Notes: generated by a model not told the origin, from the letters alone. A stretch of 64,000 nt of DNA from Solen grandis (GCA_021229015.1 CM037778.1:11690956-11754955), one strand, 5' to 3'; shown: positions 46,856 through 59,130, numbered from the stretch's first letter. Numbers and translations: made by a program.

Positions 46856-47220
46856 GTGTGACCACTACCGGTACTAATTCCGAGGAGAAATGTACAAATA
46901 TTGTTGTTCTAGTGTAGCCTCGGTGTGTCTGAGTATATAGTCCCCATCTGAAACTCCTCGGATACTTAAAACATCTACTTTCGGTAGCAGTAGCTTCCGG
47001 TCACGAAATAGATCGACCAAAGACTACCACCCGTGAATGATGAAAGTAGTTAACATCCTGAGGACTTCCTTCTCAGTTAAAGATGTGTTTGAAAAACAAT
47101 GCTTTATCACGATTCTATCCCAGTATTTTAAAACTAGGTTTGTGTATCGGAAATATGTCAGATACATTCTTACAGACACTCGAAAACGACATCAATTGTT
47201 GTCTAACCTCCCTGACTATT
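46856..47220. other. Intergenic, no gene seen
   Basis: No supported exon or recognised repeat. Confidence 0.4.
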
Positions 47221-47223
47221 ATT

Positions 47224-47269
<46 letters not shown>
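47224..47269 (+). repeat. (ATC)15 microsatellite
   Basis: Uninterrupted ATC triplets. Confidence 0.95.
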
Positions 47270-47324
47270 GAAACGTGGTAACCTGCATGACAGCAGTTCT
47301 TAACGTTGTGGGCTCGTATGAATT

Positions 47325-47425
47325 GTATGGCCTTCCCAGTCGCAAAGTATTTGTCTAACCCAGGAATCGTCAAGGGATATTAATATCAGTAGCATGACTG
47401 TTTCCCAGTCGACGTAATGGTAACG
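47325..47425 (+). mobile_element. SINE-like repeat, family 2, second copy
   Basis: Shares the CCCAGGAATCGTC and TTTCCCAGTCGACGTAA landmarks with 34846-34965. Confidence 0.5.
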
Positions 47426-47475
47426 GGGAATGGGGGTGGGGGATGACTTTATCGTGTTATGTAAATTAAGTTTAA

Positions 47476-47682
47476 CCCTTTCCCTCATATAGATTCATTT
47501 TGACGCACTCAGTAGGTACCACATAAAGCCTGATCTGCAGAAAACCACAGTTAAACCTTACCAAATTTAATTACAAAATCCTCATTTCCAGACCACTGAG
47601 GAGCAGCGAACAGCATAAAACCTGATCTGGTTTTATGCTGTTCGCATAGGTTTTTTCATGGTTTCCTCTATTAGGGAAAGGG
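47476..47682 (-). mobile_element. piggyBac-like MITE, copy 2
   Basis: A 207-bp copy flanked by TTAA (47472-47475 and 47683-47686), inverted relative to the copies at 738 and 56211. The central hairpin (47606-47645) has 17-bp arms, shorter than in copy 1. Confidence 0.85.
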
Positions 47683-47924
47683 TTAACCTAGACCATGTAC
47701 ATAATAAAGCCCGAATACTTTATTTCTCAGCAAATATGGTGAATTCTTAAGGTAATAATAAATGTCAACTTAGTCATATGATTGAATATTTCGTATCAAA
47801 TATATCAGTACTTTTAATAGAGAAATACATTTTATGAAATTCGCCCTTATCTTAAGTATTTAAGTACAATGTATAACTAAACGATTTAGAATTGTTGAAT
47901 TTCGTGTGGAAGGCAAAATCTGAT

Positions 47925-48320
47925 GACGATGGTGGCTGTAGTGATGATCATAATGATGATGGTGGCGGTAGTGATAATCATAATGATGATGGTGGCTGTA
48001 GTGATAATCATAATGATGATGGTGGCAGTAGTGACGATCATGATGATGGTGTTGGCGGTAGTGACGATCATGATGATGGTGTTGGCGGTAGTGATGATAA
48101 TGATGATGGTGTTGGCGGTAGTGATGATCATGATGATGGTGTTGGCGGTAGTAATGATCATAATGATGATGGTGGCGGTAGTGACGATCATAATGATGAT
48201 GGTGGCGGTAGTGATGATGATGATGATGGTGGCGGTAGTGACGATAATGATGATGGTGTTAGCGGTAGTGACGATCATGATGATGATGTTGGCGGTAGTG
48301 ATGATGATGATAGTGGGGTT
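47925..48320 (+). repeat. 30-bp GAT/GGT minisatellite, about 13 units
   Basis: The unit is of the type GATGATGGTGGCGGTAGTGA plus CGATCATAAT, with 27-bp variants. Because 30 is a multiple of 3, both strands stay open (an Asp/Gly-rich plus frame of 152 residues from 47892, a Met/Val frame, and an Ile/Thr minus frame). The plus frame has unique ends but no splice or promoter support, so it is treated as a repeat. Confidence 0.85.
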
Positions 48321-49396
48321 TGGAAAGCCAAATATGTACATGATTATTAATAAAGAAAGATTTAAGCATGGTCTTTTGTATTTACATGTTGTCTGGACTT
48401 AAATACATCTGTCGAGGTTTTGCTATATACATTTTGGTAATGTATTTAGGTTAATATAAAAATATAGGTGTTAATGTATATGGCGGTTCTGAAAGACACC
48501 CCGGCTACACTAGAACAACAGTAGATGTACATTTCTCCCCGGAATTAGGAGTATTAAGGTAAATAAAGTCTCGTCTGCTTTCCGCGCTCTGTCTGACCGG
48601 CCGCTTTGTGTACAACTAGGGTCACGTTAGGACAACCAGACGACAATGTGGCCAGGAAATGTTATCGGGGCTCCATCTCCCATCTAATTAATTGGGAATA
48701 TTAATGGACATAGCAAAAATTTGACGAACAAAGTGGACGGTGATTAAATTCAAGCAGACTGAAATAAACGCGTTTCTTTGACAACGCGACAAAACGTGAG
48801 TTAAATATCAGCCGAAAGGATTAGGAATACGCAGTATGGGTCAGTATCCGTTGAATATCCGTTTAATGTGTCCAAGAAGACTCCATACATTCGGAACAAC
48901 TCAGATGTTATCGATAAATAATCTAGCTTAAACACATGTATTGCATCAAAAAACAACAGGATATGTGACGAAGGTATAAAATTAAGTATAGCCACTGCCC
49001 GTCACAAAATAATATACATTTTCATATAAATACACTTAACTTAAAAAAGGAATAATAATTCGCCAGTGATTATAAAATATCGACCTCCATTTATAGTAGA
49101 TCACATGTTAATTGTTCAATATTCAAATACTCGGATTCAAAGCCACACCCAACATTTTATGAAACAAACTTAGATTATTTTATTTCCGGATTGCGTTGGT
49201 ATCTTTCTAAAATAAAGTAAGTAGGCGGGCTGATATGTACTGAACTTTGCATATACTAATTTACGGCGCAATTTAGAACATTGTATATGGACCTCCTACG
49301 CGGTTTGCTATTATAATAAATGACCGCATCTTTTGTCATAAAGTAAGGGGTGATGACTACATTATGTTCCGTAAATGCGTCAGTCATCTTTAGAAA
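48321..49396. other. Intergenic, no gene seen
   Basis: A GC-richer unique block lies at 48560-48790 with ATTA-rich motifs (TCTAATTAATTGG). It could be regulatory, but nothing identifies it. Confidence 0.35.
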
Positions 49397-49398
49397 TC

Positions 49399-49430
<32 letters not shown>

Positions 49431-49506
49431 CATCAAGATCATCATCATCATCAAGAACAACAACAACAACACTACCAGTATCATTAACGTCATCATCATC
49501 ATTATG
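49397..49506. repeat. ATC/AAC trinucleotide tract
   Basis: Interrupted ATC, AAC and GTC triplets. Confidence 0.9.
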
Positions 49507-49607
49507 AAAACCTTGTCACATTCACAATCAGCAGCAACAATAAAATAAACAACCTGAGGAAAATGATGAAATGTACAGCTGAATTATTTCTTCATTAGTG
49601 ATATAAT

Positions 49608-51346
49608 GTCTATACAATAATATGTATGTTTATACTAGTATGTGAGTGTCTATACTAGTATGTGAATGTCTATACTAGTATGTGAATGTCTATACTAGTA
49701 TGTACGTCTATAGAATATCATGTCTATAGTATATGTATGTCTATAGTATATGTATGTCTATAGTATATGTATGTCTATACTAGTATGTGAATGTCTATAC
49801 TAGTTCTATAGTATATGTATGTCTATAGTATATGTATGTCTATACTAGTTTATGCATGTCTATACCAGTATATGTATGTCTGTACTAGTTAATGCATGTC
49901 TATACCAGTATATGTATGTCTATACTAGTTTATACATGTCTATACCAGTATATGTATGTCTATACTAGTTTATGCATGTCCATACCAGTATATGCATGTC
50001 CATACCAGTATATGTATGTCTATACCAGTATATGTATGTCTATACTAGTTAATGCATGTCTTTACCAGTATATGTATGTCTGTACTAGTTAATGCATGTC
50101 TATACCAGTATATGTATGTCTGTACTAGTTTATGCATGTCTATACCAGTATATGTATGTCTATACCAGTATATGTATGTCTATACCAGTATATGTATGTC
50201 TATACCAGTATATGTATGTCTATACCAGTATATGTATGTCTATATCAGTATATGCATGTCTATACCAGTATATGTATGTCTATACCAGTATATGTATGTC
50301 TATATCAGTATATGCATGTCTATACCAGTATATGTATGTCTATACCAGTATATGTATGTCTATACCAGTATATGTATGTCTATATCAGTATATGCATGTC
50401 TATACCAGTATATGTATGTCTATACCAGTATATGTATGTCTATACCAGTATATGTATGTCTATACCAGTATATGTATGTCTATATCAGTATATGTATGTC
50501 TATACCAGTATATGTATGTCTATATCAGTATATGTATGTCTATACCAGTATATGTATGTCTATACCAGTATATGTATGTCTATATCAGTATATGTATGTC
50601 TATATCAGTATATGTATGTCTATACCAGTATATGTATGTCTATATCAGTATATGTATGTCTATATCAGTATATGTATGTCTATACCAGTATATGTATGTC
50701 TATACCAGTATATGCATGTCTATACCAGTATATGTATGTCTATACCAGTATATGTATGTCTATACCAGTATATGTATGTCTATACCAGTATATGTATGTC
50801 TATACCAGTATATGTATGTCTATATCAGTATATGTATGTCTATATCAGTATATGCATGTCTATACCAGTATATGTATGTCTATACCAGTATATGTATGTC
50901 TATATCAGTATATGTATGTCTATACCAGTATATGTATGTCTATATCAGTATATGCATGTCTATACCAGTATATGTATGTCTATACCAGTATATGTATGTC
51001 TATACCAGTATATGTATGTCTGTACTACATGTAGTTTATGCATGTCCATACCAGTATATGCATGTCTATATCAGTATATGCATGCCTATACCAGTATATG
51101 TATGTCTGTACTAGTTTATGCATGTCATTACCAGTATATGTATGTCTGTACTAGTTAATGCATGTCATTACCAGTATATGTATGTCTATACCAGTATATG
51201 TATGCCTGTACTAGTTTATGCATGTCATTACCAGTATATGTATGTCTGTACTAGTTTATGCATGTCTATACCAGTATATGTATGCCTGTACTAGTTTATG
51301 CATGTCTATACCAGTATATGTATGTCTATACAGTATATGTATGTCA
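49608..51346 (+). repeat. 20-bp minisatellite, about 1.7 kb
   Basis: The consensus unit is TATACCAGTATATGTATGTC. The homogeneous part (about 50100-51020) runs in exact 20-bp register. Units differ mainly at two sites, C/T in TATA(C/T)CAGTA and T/C in TATG(T/C)ATGTC. The left part (49608-49850) has older variants with TACTAGTATGTGAATG and a 17-bp form CTATAGTATATGTATGT. The right part (51020-51346) has TGTACTAGTTTATGCATG variants. TATACCAGTATA is a near palindrome. All three plus frames are open for 300-368 residues because the unit lacks stops in every frame. Confidence 0.95.
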
Positions 51347-52737
51347 GTCTTATTTAATCGTCCATGTAAGCAGTTGTTCTGATTTTTCCGATTCAGTTCC
51401 ACCCTATAATCCACTAGGTGTGACAAAACATTGACACTACAAGTGGTCACTGACTGACCTCGACTTTTTAATCATTAAAATGCTATTCACGGACGCAAAT
51501 TTAATGTGTATCATATACATACACAACCCTCCTTGAAACCAAGACCTTTATATTAGAGATCCTGTTTTTGATGTCTTTTGTTACAACCAGGCCACTATTT
51601 TGCAGCAGATTTATTGCTGTATTATCCACCTACAGCTATATTCAAACAACTTATGTTACCAGCATTATAATTATTTCATTTCTATAGGACCTGTGTTACT
51701 ACAAAGTTATATATCCTTTGTATAGTAACAACGCACGAACCCACAAGTCGATGTGTTGACTGACCTGAAATTGACATCATTAAGAAGTCCGTTTGACAGT
51801 TTACCTCTCATATCTGATCATCAAAAGAACCACTGCAGGTGCAAAGTTATCAAAAAAGAATTTATTGCATGACATGAATAAAAGATATAGATATGAAATG
51901 GTTATCAATATGTTTAAAGAGAAAAAATAGCAATTTCAAACTCAAGCCAAATGATGTTTATATTATCAATACGTCTGTCGTTTGGTGTGAAATTCAAATG
52001 CAATAGTTGAGAAAATTCAAATGGAAAATGATGAGGTGGAAAAATTGTTCAATACAAAAAAGTCGAATTATTTATGCAAGTATTTGATATTCAGATATAA
52101 AAGAGCATTGTGATGTAATGATTTAGCATTAATGGACGTCCTCTCACTAAACATGCGTGGGGTGTTTCCCGATATTTTCTTTTGATGCTGTGCTATACGA
52201 ATGATAGCTCTGCAAGTGTCCAATTTTCTTTAAACATGTGGTTTTATCCGTGACGAATTCCACATATTTAAAGAGGCATACGCTGCAACTAGGAAATTAT
52301 CCTCAACAAGAGCTGATACACGTATTCAATGAATAGACGTGTACTTCATATCATGTAGACTCAACTGCGTCTAATGGTATAATTCATAGGCACCAAACTG
52401 CAATAAAGTGACAACGTTTGCACTCAATAATTATTCCCAACATTCCTTTGACAACACAGGACATTACGAGCATCGAATATACGGATTAGTATGGCATCGG
52501 GACTGATTAATCATAAGCTAAAATAATATAGTGTCTACCATATTTCCTGAAGGTGGGGTTAATGCGGGGGGGGGGGGGTCATTGGAATTTTTTAAAATCC
52601 AGTTAAATGGAAAATTAGAAAAAAATACTTAAGCCCCATTTGAATGCTAACATAATGCATTCCTGTCTTTTACATTATTAATATGTTTTTGTTTTATTTT
52701 GTTTGTTTGTGTGTTTGTTTGTTTTGTTTCGCTACAG
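51347..52737. other. Intergenic, no gene seen
   Basis: AT-rich with a G-run at about 52567-52578. No supported exon. Confidence 0.4.
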
Positions 52738-52870
52738 AGAGTTTGTACGATATACTTGTGTCTACAACAATGAGTCTGACAGTACATTACCCCGTCAACT
52801 CACACTGTCCAACATATGCCGATCGGCTCCGACCTGCTATAATCATACAACGAAATGAAAATAAAAAATG
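52738..52870 (+). CDS. Candidate orphan first coding exon
   Basis: A T/G-rich tract ending in GCTACAG (acceptor, 52737) precedes an open 133-bp block that ends AAATG|GTAAAT (donor at 52871). An ATG at 52770 (ACAATGA, A at -3) opens a 33-codon frame: MSLTVHYPVNSHCPTYADRL, then RPAIIIQRNENKK. No domain is recognised and no partner exon was found, so this may be chance. Phase at the donor would be 2. Confidence 0.2.
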
Positions 52871-53277
52871 GTAAATTTCCCTGCAACAACAGTCTATAAT
52901 TTGACGTATGACTCGAATTCCACCAACAATATGTAGTGAAACATACTTAGAAGCATGCTTTCTTTTTATTCTCCTATTTATCCTATAAAACGTACCTCAG
53001 AACAAATACAATTCACATGCATTTATTTCAAATTAGTCAATCAGACATTTTTTTTAACACAAGAATTTCGGTATGTTTTCGGTATTGTTAAGTATTTAAA
53101 AACAATCGAATCAGTTACCATATCTTCATTAGATCACATGCTTTAGTATCTGAAAATTTTGTATCACTGAATACATTTTAGCGGTATTCTGATTCTAATT
53201 TTCGTTTGGCATATAATAAAAAGGGAAAAGAGTTTTGCCGACCTACCGACCCTAGTTTTTAAATGTTTTTGGAAACA
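52871..53277. other. Intergenic, no gene seen
   Basis: AT-rich; no supported exon. Confidence 0.35.
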
Positions 53278-53283
53278 AACATT

Positions 53284-53354
<71 letters not shown>

Positions 53355-53356
53355 TT
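53278..53356 (+). repeat. (TTTA)n microsatellite
   Basis: About 19 uninterrupted tetranucleotide units. Confidence 0.95.
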
Positions 53357-53863
53357 CAAAGTTTATTTCGTTAAAACAAAACGCATCAGTATTATGTAAA
53401 AGGTCGAAAATAACAAAATAACTATATAACCTCTTCAAAAAGTTTCCCCGGTTGTTGGTTTTAGCATGGTATTAAAAAAAAAATGGTTAAAACGAAATAA
53501 AAGAAGTCAGTCAGCGTTTGCTGGTTTATTTGTTTTTCTTTTCGTATCCAATTAAGTATGCTGTTCTGCTCCAAAATATATCATAATATATATAATGATT
53601 TTGTGAATATATTTACTGAACTTCAAACTGTTTTTAATAATAATCTTAACCTGTGCACCATTTTAGATAATTTCCGTTAGTTCATTCAAACTAACGGTAA
53701 CCTGTTCTAGTACAAACTGCTCGCAAGTTAATTTCAATTTGGCTAGAGCTCTTACTTAATTATTTTACGTTGGAAGGTACATACAGACTTAATACTGCGA
53801 AAGTGTTACACGTGCGCAACTCAGCGGAGATATGCAATTGAAACACCCTGTAGTCGATATACT
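53357..53863. other. Intergenic, no gene seen
   Basis: AT-rich; no supported exon. Confidence 0.4.
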
Positions 53864-53867
53864 TTGA

Positions 53868-54213
53868 CCCTTTACATCAAACAGGCTCGTTTTGACGCCT
53901 TGGCAAACAGGGCAGACCCAGATCAGACAGCACCTAGCAGACCCAGATCAGACAGCACCTAGCAGACCAAGATCAGACAGCACCTAGCAGACCCAGATCA
54001 GACAACTCCTAGCAAACCCAGATCAGACAGGTCCGCCCAGAAGGTCTCTGATCAGGGTCTCCTATTTTTGCTAACACAATATCGTCGCTCAGATTCTACC
54101 CAGTCTGCATGTCAAAGAAAAATCTGTCTCATATACCATTTGAAGATCGGTAAACTATTATTCATGAAGTCATTAATTTATGCATAAGTATTCATGACTC
54201 ATAAGGTGAAGGG
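53868..54213 (+). mobile_element. TTAA-type MITE with internal 25-bp array
   Basis: Flanked by TTGA (53864-53867) and TTAA (54214-54217). Ends CCCTTTACATC and, reversed, ACCCTTCACCTTATG are roughly inverted. Between about 53915 and 54030 a unit CAGACCCAGATCAGACAGCAC plus CTAG repeats about five times with a few changes. Related single-unit copy at 36714-36943 and fragment at 30913-30995. Confidence 0.65.
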
Positions 54214-54217
54214 TTAA

Positions 54218-56005
54218 ACCTAAACGACAGGTTCTTAATACGGACTGTCTGGGTTATACACAAAGCAACACACCTAAATAGTTTCTGTTTCATGAAATGT
54301 TTATAATAATATGTTTACATAAACTTAATTCCTTCCTTAAGTGCTGTAGTTTTTAACTGAATATTTGGCAGGGTTTTTATTTCTTGTTATTATTTTTTAT
54401 TTTAGTAGTAAAGTAACATGTGGTTTTGAAGTGATTTAAACGTGAACAGATAAAGTCCATGCCGCTTTAAGCAAATGTCGACAAGAATGTTTTCTGGTTT
54501 TTATTTCACACTAAAACATGTACTACCTGAAAATATCAAAGTATATTTCCTTATTTCTCTATCTTGCGCGGAAAAGAAGGATTATTAAGTTGAAAGGAAG
54601 AACGACAGAAATGACAAAAAGTGTGTGTGTGTGGGGGGGGGGGGGGGGGGGAGGAGAGATTGATAAGGACATGGAAAAGGCTTTGTAAATTTTAAAATTA
54701 CATAAAAACGAGTGCTTTATCAATGTGATTATATCAGAAAAGTTGCTAGTTTTAACTTTAAATTACTGATATATCAGGAAAATTTGATATCTTAAGTAAA
54801 TGACGCACGCATGTAAACATATTAATTCGCAGTAACTTTTATCCCGATTTTCATGCAATAAATGAGGTAATGCGCTGATGACTAAAGATAGATTACCAGA
54901 TACTATGGGGGGAAAAACTCAGAGAATTACCAATCATTTTCTACTTTAATTAAGATCTTAAAAGGAGACTTAATTTATGGTTTCTGATAAGAATTAAAAC
55001 TCAATCACGCGAACTGCGCGCTGCCTGATACAGTCGCGTTTAACAATGAGGAAGATATATTTTTATCAACCCGCCGATACGGGTCAAGCCCTTCACGCAA
55101 ACGACCAGGTTTACGTCTGCTGATTTACTTTGAAACTAAAGACGCCCCATGACTGTGCAAAACTTGTTTTCATATTGTCCCGTTCTTTAGACAGCTATTG
55201 ATATATTGTTACAGCCGAAGATTAGTCGCGATAGCTTCTTTAGAATTGGAGATGCGATGAGACACAATACAGGATCGGGCTCTTGACCCTCGTTGATTTA
55301 AATCTGTATTGTATAATGCACCTTCGAATAAAAACTCATTGAGTATTGTTGTCGTCTTTTGATCTGACATCATGGCCTTTTGTAATTGGGGCCATCATTT
55401 TTTTCTTCTTCTTTTCTACGTTTTACTTTATACATAATATTATTTTAAATCTTGATATAAATCACATTTCAAATGGAGGGGATCCGCTGTGTTCATATTG
55501 ATTATTGACTTCTTATATCAACGTTATTTTACGTTCTTCTCCAAAATAAAATTTACTACACTGTTATCAATCATAATTAAATTGATAACATTACCAAGGT
55601 CAATTGATCTATATTTTTGCTTTGAACAGTTGTATTGTTCTTTAAATATAGATCATTTGTAGATCAGTTGTGATACCGAAACTGATATAAAAAAGAAGAT
55701 AATATTGTTTCATTGAGCTACCAGACAAAGTGGGCGGCATTGTCATTATTTGTCATTATGCTGTGAAAATGATAATGGAATAAACAATACATGATATGAT
55801 AAATATTGTGTAAGAAATATATTCACTAGAGTTTAGAGTTACAAACATCCGGGGGGGGATTGGGAATGAGTCATTATCGATATATAGGCAGTATCGGCAG
55901 TTTTATGCAAATAACCACACCGGAGATTGCCGAAGTGATATGGCGGAAATTATCGAATTACAAGACTGGTGGGAAATGCTCATCATTTGACAGATATTGT
56001 CAAAG
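54218..56005. other. Intergenic, no gene seen
   Basis: A G-run lies at about 54632-54650. A GC-richer, low-repeat block at 55005-55330 could be regulatory. No supported exon. Confidence 0.35.
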
Positions 56006-56010
56006 ACGTT

Positions 56011-56112
56011 GAAAAATCCATAAAATAAGCAAAGCTATCTCAATGTGTTGTTGTTGTTGTTCTTGGAAAATCCATAAAATAAGCAAAATTATCTCAGTGT
56101 GTTGTTGTTGTT
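56011..56112 (+). repeat. Tandem duplication, period about 54 bp
   Basis: GAAAAATCCATAAAATAAGC through TATCTCA(A/G)TGTG and a TTG run is repeated with few changes at 56011 and 56065. Confidence 0.8.
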
Positions 56113-56210
56113 TGTAATCTCAAGGTTTGCATTCTATATATTGTAAGGCAAGAAATAGTTTAATAGTGTAGTGGTAATGGCTTAACTTCAAATATGTTTT
56201 GTAAAGTTAA

Positions 56211-56417
56211 CCCTTTCCCTCATAGAGGACACCATGAAAATACCTATGCGAACAGCATAAAACCAGATCAGGTTTTATGCTGTTTGCTGCTCCTCAGTGG
56301 TCTGGAAATGAGGATTTTGTAATTAAATTTGGTAAGGTTTAACTGTGGTTTTCTGCAGATAAGGCTTTATGTGGTAGCTATTGAGTGCGTCAAAATGAGT
56401 CTATATGAGGGAAAAGG
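56211..56417 (+). mobile_element. piggyBac-like MITE, copy 3
   Basis: A 207-bp copy between TTAA 56207-56210 and 56418-56421, in the same orientation as copy 1. The hairpin is at 56248-56287 with 17-bp arms. It lacks the 27-bp inner hairpin tip of copy 1. Confidence 0.88.
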
Positions 56418-56421
56418 TTAA

Positions 56422-57756
56422 TCTCTACTGAGTGGTTTGGGGAGATGAATTAGACACGCTTCGGCTTCACATATACTTTGAAATATTGATCAAAATATGT
56501 AATTATATACAAGTAAACGCGTAAACAGATAATTATATTTCCAAATATATCTAGCTCAAAGGAATAATGTTCCGTAAATTTTTGTCAGGTACTTCCTTTC
56601 TGGCCACAAAAAGCTTGACGTATTCGTAGTATAATACATAAGATGATATTATTAAGATACGACAAGATTTGTTTCCGCTCTTTATCATGCTTAGAGCAGT
56701 TTTACTCTATTCAAATATATTGATTTGGTAGATCAGATATGTTATCCGATACTTTTCCTAGCAATAAATACAAAAATATAACCCTTTAATTTCACATTAC
56801 TCAATCGACTTTCCACATAATTATTCTTGATTCTACTTTTATTCTCAAAAAGAAGTATCGTATAAACAAAGAGTAACATAACCAAACATTTAATTGTATA
56901 AGCATACATAGGTAGTTGATAATAAAAAACAAATACTGATTACATGTTTCTAATTACTTTCAATGTTATCGAATATTTAGCGCCGTGAGACTGTATATCA
57001 ATAAATAAGTGTTTTCCCTTAATCTCAATATTTTAGATCTACTACAGAAATTTAATTGTCTGGAACATTTAGACTCTTCTGTAAATGAAATTATGTTTGA
57101 TGATCGTAAAAAAGATTATTTTGGTATTAATTTATCCCTTAAATATTATTAGTATTGGGCGCACACATCAGTTAATTGTTACGGCAGTTTTTATTTTCAT
57201 AATCTATCCTGGATGAACTAGCGAAGAATTTTCGCCTTCCAGCGAAATCTGAGCACCTTTTGTTCATGCGGTCGTTGCTACCAATTACTGAAGTTGGAAA
57301 TAATTAAATAATGGCCTAGTTGGACACGACAAACACCGACGGTGCCAACATTTTATCGACACGCTAGTGAGAAACACAAATATATAGATCTAAATGGTGC
57401 AAACATAACAATAAATAAGAGGGCGATGAACTTATTGCCAATGAATTGTGAAAACATTTACCGTTTATAGCATGTGGCGTTAACGGTGCGAAGAAAATCA
57501 AAATCATACTAATTGTGGTCAATGTTGGCTTTAACTCTCTTGACCTGACAGAAACATCTGACAAAAAACAAACAAAAAAAAAAAGAAAAAAAAAAGGATA
57601 AGAATTAATAACGAGAAAAGAAATTCTGCATCATCATCATCCAGCAACAGCAGTAGTCATAACATTAACAACTACATTCACAACGTTATCAATATTTCTT
57701 ATATTCGCATTATAGAAGTGTGTTTATGCCAGTACCCTTCCGTAGCTGTTTCGGCT
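56422..57756. other. Intergenic, no gene seen
   Basis: AT-rich with no exon; A-run at about 57573-57595. Confidence 0.4.
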
Positions 57757-57833
57757 TTGCTGCTGCTACTGCTGCTGCTGCTGGTACTGCTGCTGCTGCT
57801 GGTACTGCTGCTGCTGCTGATGATGATGATGAT
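57757..57833 (+). repeat. CTG-rich tract with 18-bp periodicity
   Basis: Units CTGGTACTGCTGCTGCTG, then GAT triplets. On the minus strand this gives CAG runs interrupted by TAC. Confidence 0.85.
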
Positions 57834-58681
57834 TGTCTACGTCCATCAATACTTAATGACGTTTTTTCAGTTTGTACAAATGATCACGAACAATGAGCAT
57901 CAATACGACCCCTCTCTGCATGAACTCAATGAACCGCCCTCGGTGGTGTATCACTCCGCAACAATAAGCCCTCCCTAACTATTGCACCTAAAATCCCCAC
58001 GGGACCAAACAACGGCGGTTTACTTTCATCCTCCTAAATTACCTCACCGGGGATCTCAGTCTTTATAAAAATAAGACCTTAGGTAAAATCTCCCCTTTTT
58101 TTTCCTTCTCAAATCTTATTTTACGGTACGATAATGACATTATTTGCCTAATTTTATTTGCAAATCATGTGTCAAATACATTTCTAGCTTACAAATAACC
58201 TTAAGGCGATAACATTTCACAAATAGGCCTATATTTGTAGACTTTGACCCGGTCTATTTTTATTGCTGTTGAAATTTTCACTTACAACGTTTTCGTAATA
58301 TGTAAAGATTTCAATACCTCTGCCTTCCTTGTCTGAGTGTGGGATATAACGAGATCATTAACTATTGAAACAGACCTACCGATCAGCTGTCGCTTATTAA
58401 TCTGAACGACTGGCTTTTGTAATATTATTTCTTAATGTTTACATAGATTTTTAAATGAAGCGTGGACGCCTCAAAACAGATAAAAAAATCGGAAATTTCT
58501 CTCTTTTTCTTTTATATCTGCACCGTAAAGAAAACGATTATGATAAAAAAATAGCCAGGATCTATAGGATCAAAGAAATCTTATTACAAAATTTCTGTCA
58601 CCACATGCAGTTCAGTGTGTAGCAGTCAATTGTTTATTGTTACCGCGCCATTATGAATAAATAGACAATAATCAATTTTAA
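57834..58681. other. Intergenic, no gene seen
   Basis: No supported exon; an open frame continuing from the CTG tract to 57978 has no recognisable domain. Confidence 0.35.
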
Positions 58682-58683
58682 AT

Positions 58684-58787
58684 GTACTCTCTCTCTCTCT
58701 CTCTGTTATCTTGGACAAAATTGTATGGTAAATATATATTCCAAGTTATTACTTTCAATTTGAAATATTGCTCTCTCTCTCTCTCTA
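58684..58787 (+). repeat. Two (CT)n microsatellites
   Basis: CT runs at about 58686-58705 and 58770-58787. Confidence 0.9.
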
Positions 58788-59025
58788 AAAATAAAGTCAA
58801 ACATATATTTATTGGAACTTTTAATTCTATTCAAATAAAAGTAATTTACACTTTAATTCACTACCCACCCTGATCATTGCTCACCGTTGATAAAAGTATA
58901 ACTGCACTTATTATTTTGCTTTAATCCACATTATGTTACATCTCGTAATCTGTGGTTTAAATAAAGATGTGGGCTATTCTATTCACGTGCCAACTCACAC
59001 ACATAGTCTTGTATTAGTATCTCAG

Positions 59026-59130
59026 TGAGGTATCACATCCAGTCCATTCATACCTCACTATTACGGTTTATACCTCGATCTGCATGTAAAATGTTGTCAT
59101 TATGAGGTACATTTTACCTCGGTATACCTC
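59026..59130. repeat. Cluster of TACCTC/GAGGTA motifs
   Basis: Hexamers at 59027 (GAGGTA), 59051, 59071 (TACCTC), 59104 (GAGGTA), 59115 and 59125 (TACCTC), able to form several alternative stems. Origin unknown. Confidence 0.5.

Noticed and set aside
50052..51158. Open frame of 368 residues and two overlapping ones in the other plus frames
   Set aside because: All three frames are open because the 20-bp tandem unit has no stop in any frame; the peptides repeat every 20 residues and have no gene context.
49608..51346. CRISPR-like regular repeats
   Set aside because: Head-to-tail 20-bp units without unique spacers in a eukaryotic context: a minisatellite, not a CRISPR array.
57718..57978. 86-residue frame with a poly-Leu stretch that could mimic a signal peptide
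   Set aside because: The Leu run is the CTG repeat; the remaining 40 residues have no recognisable feature.
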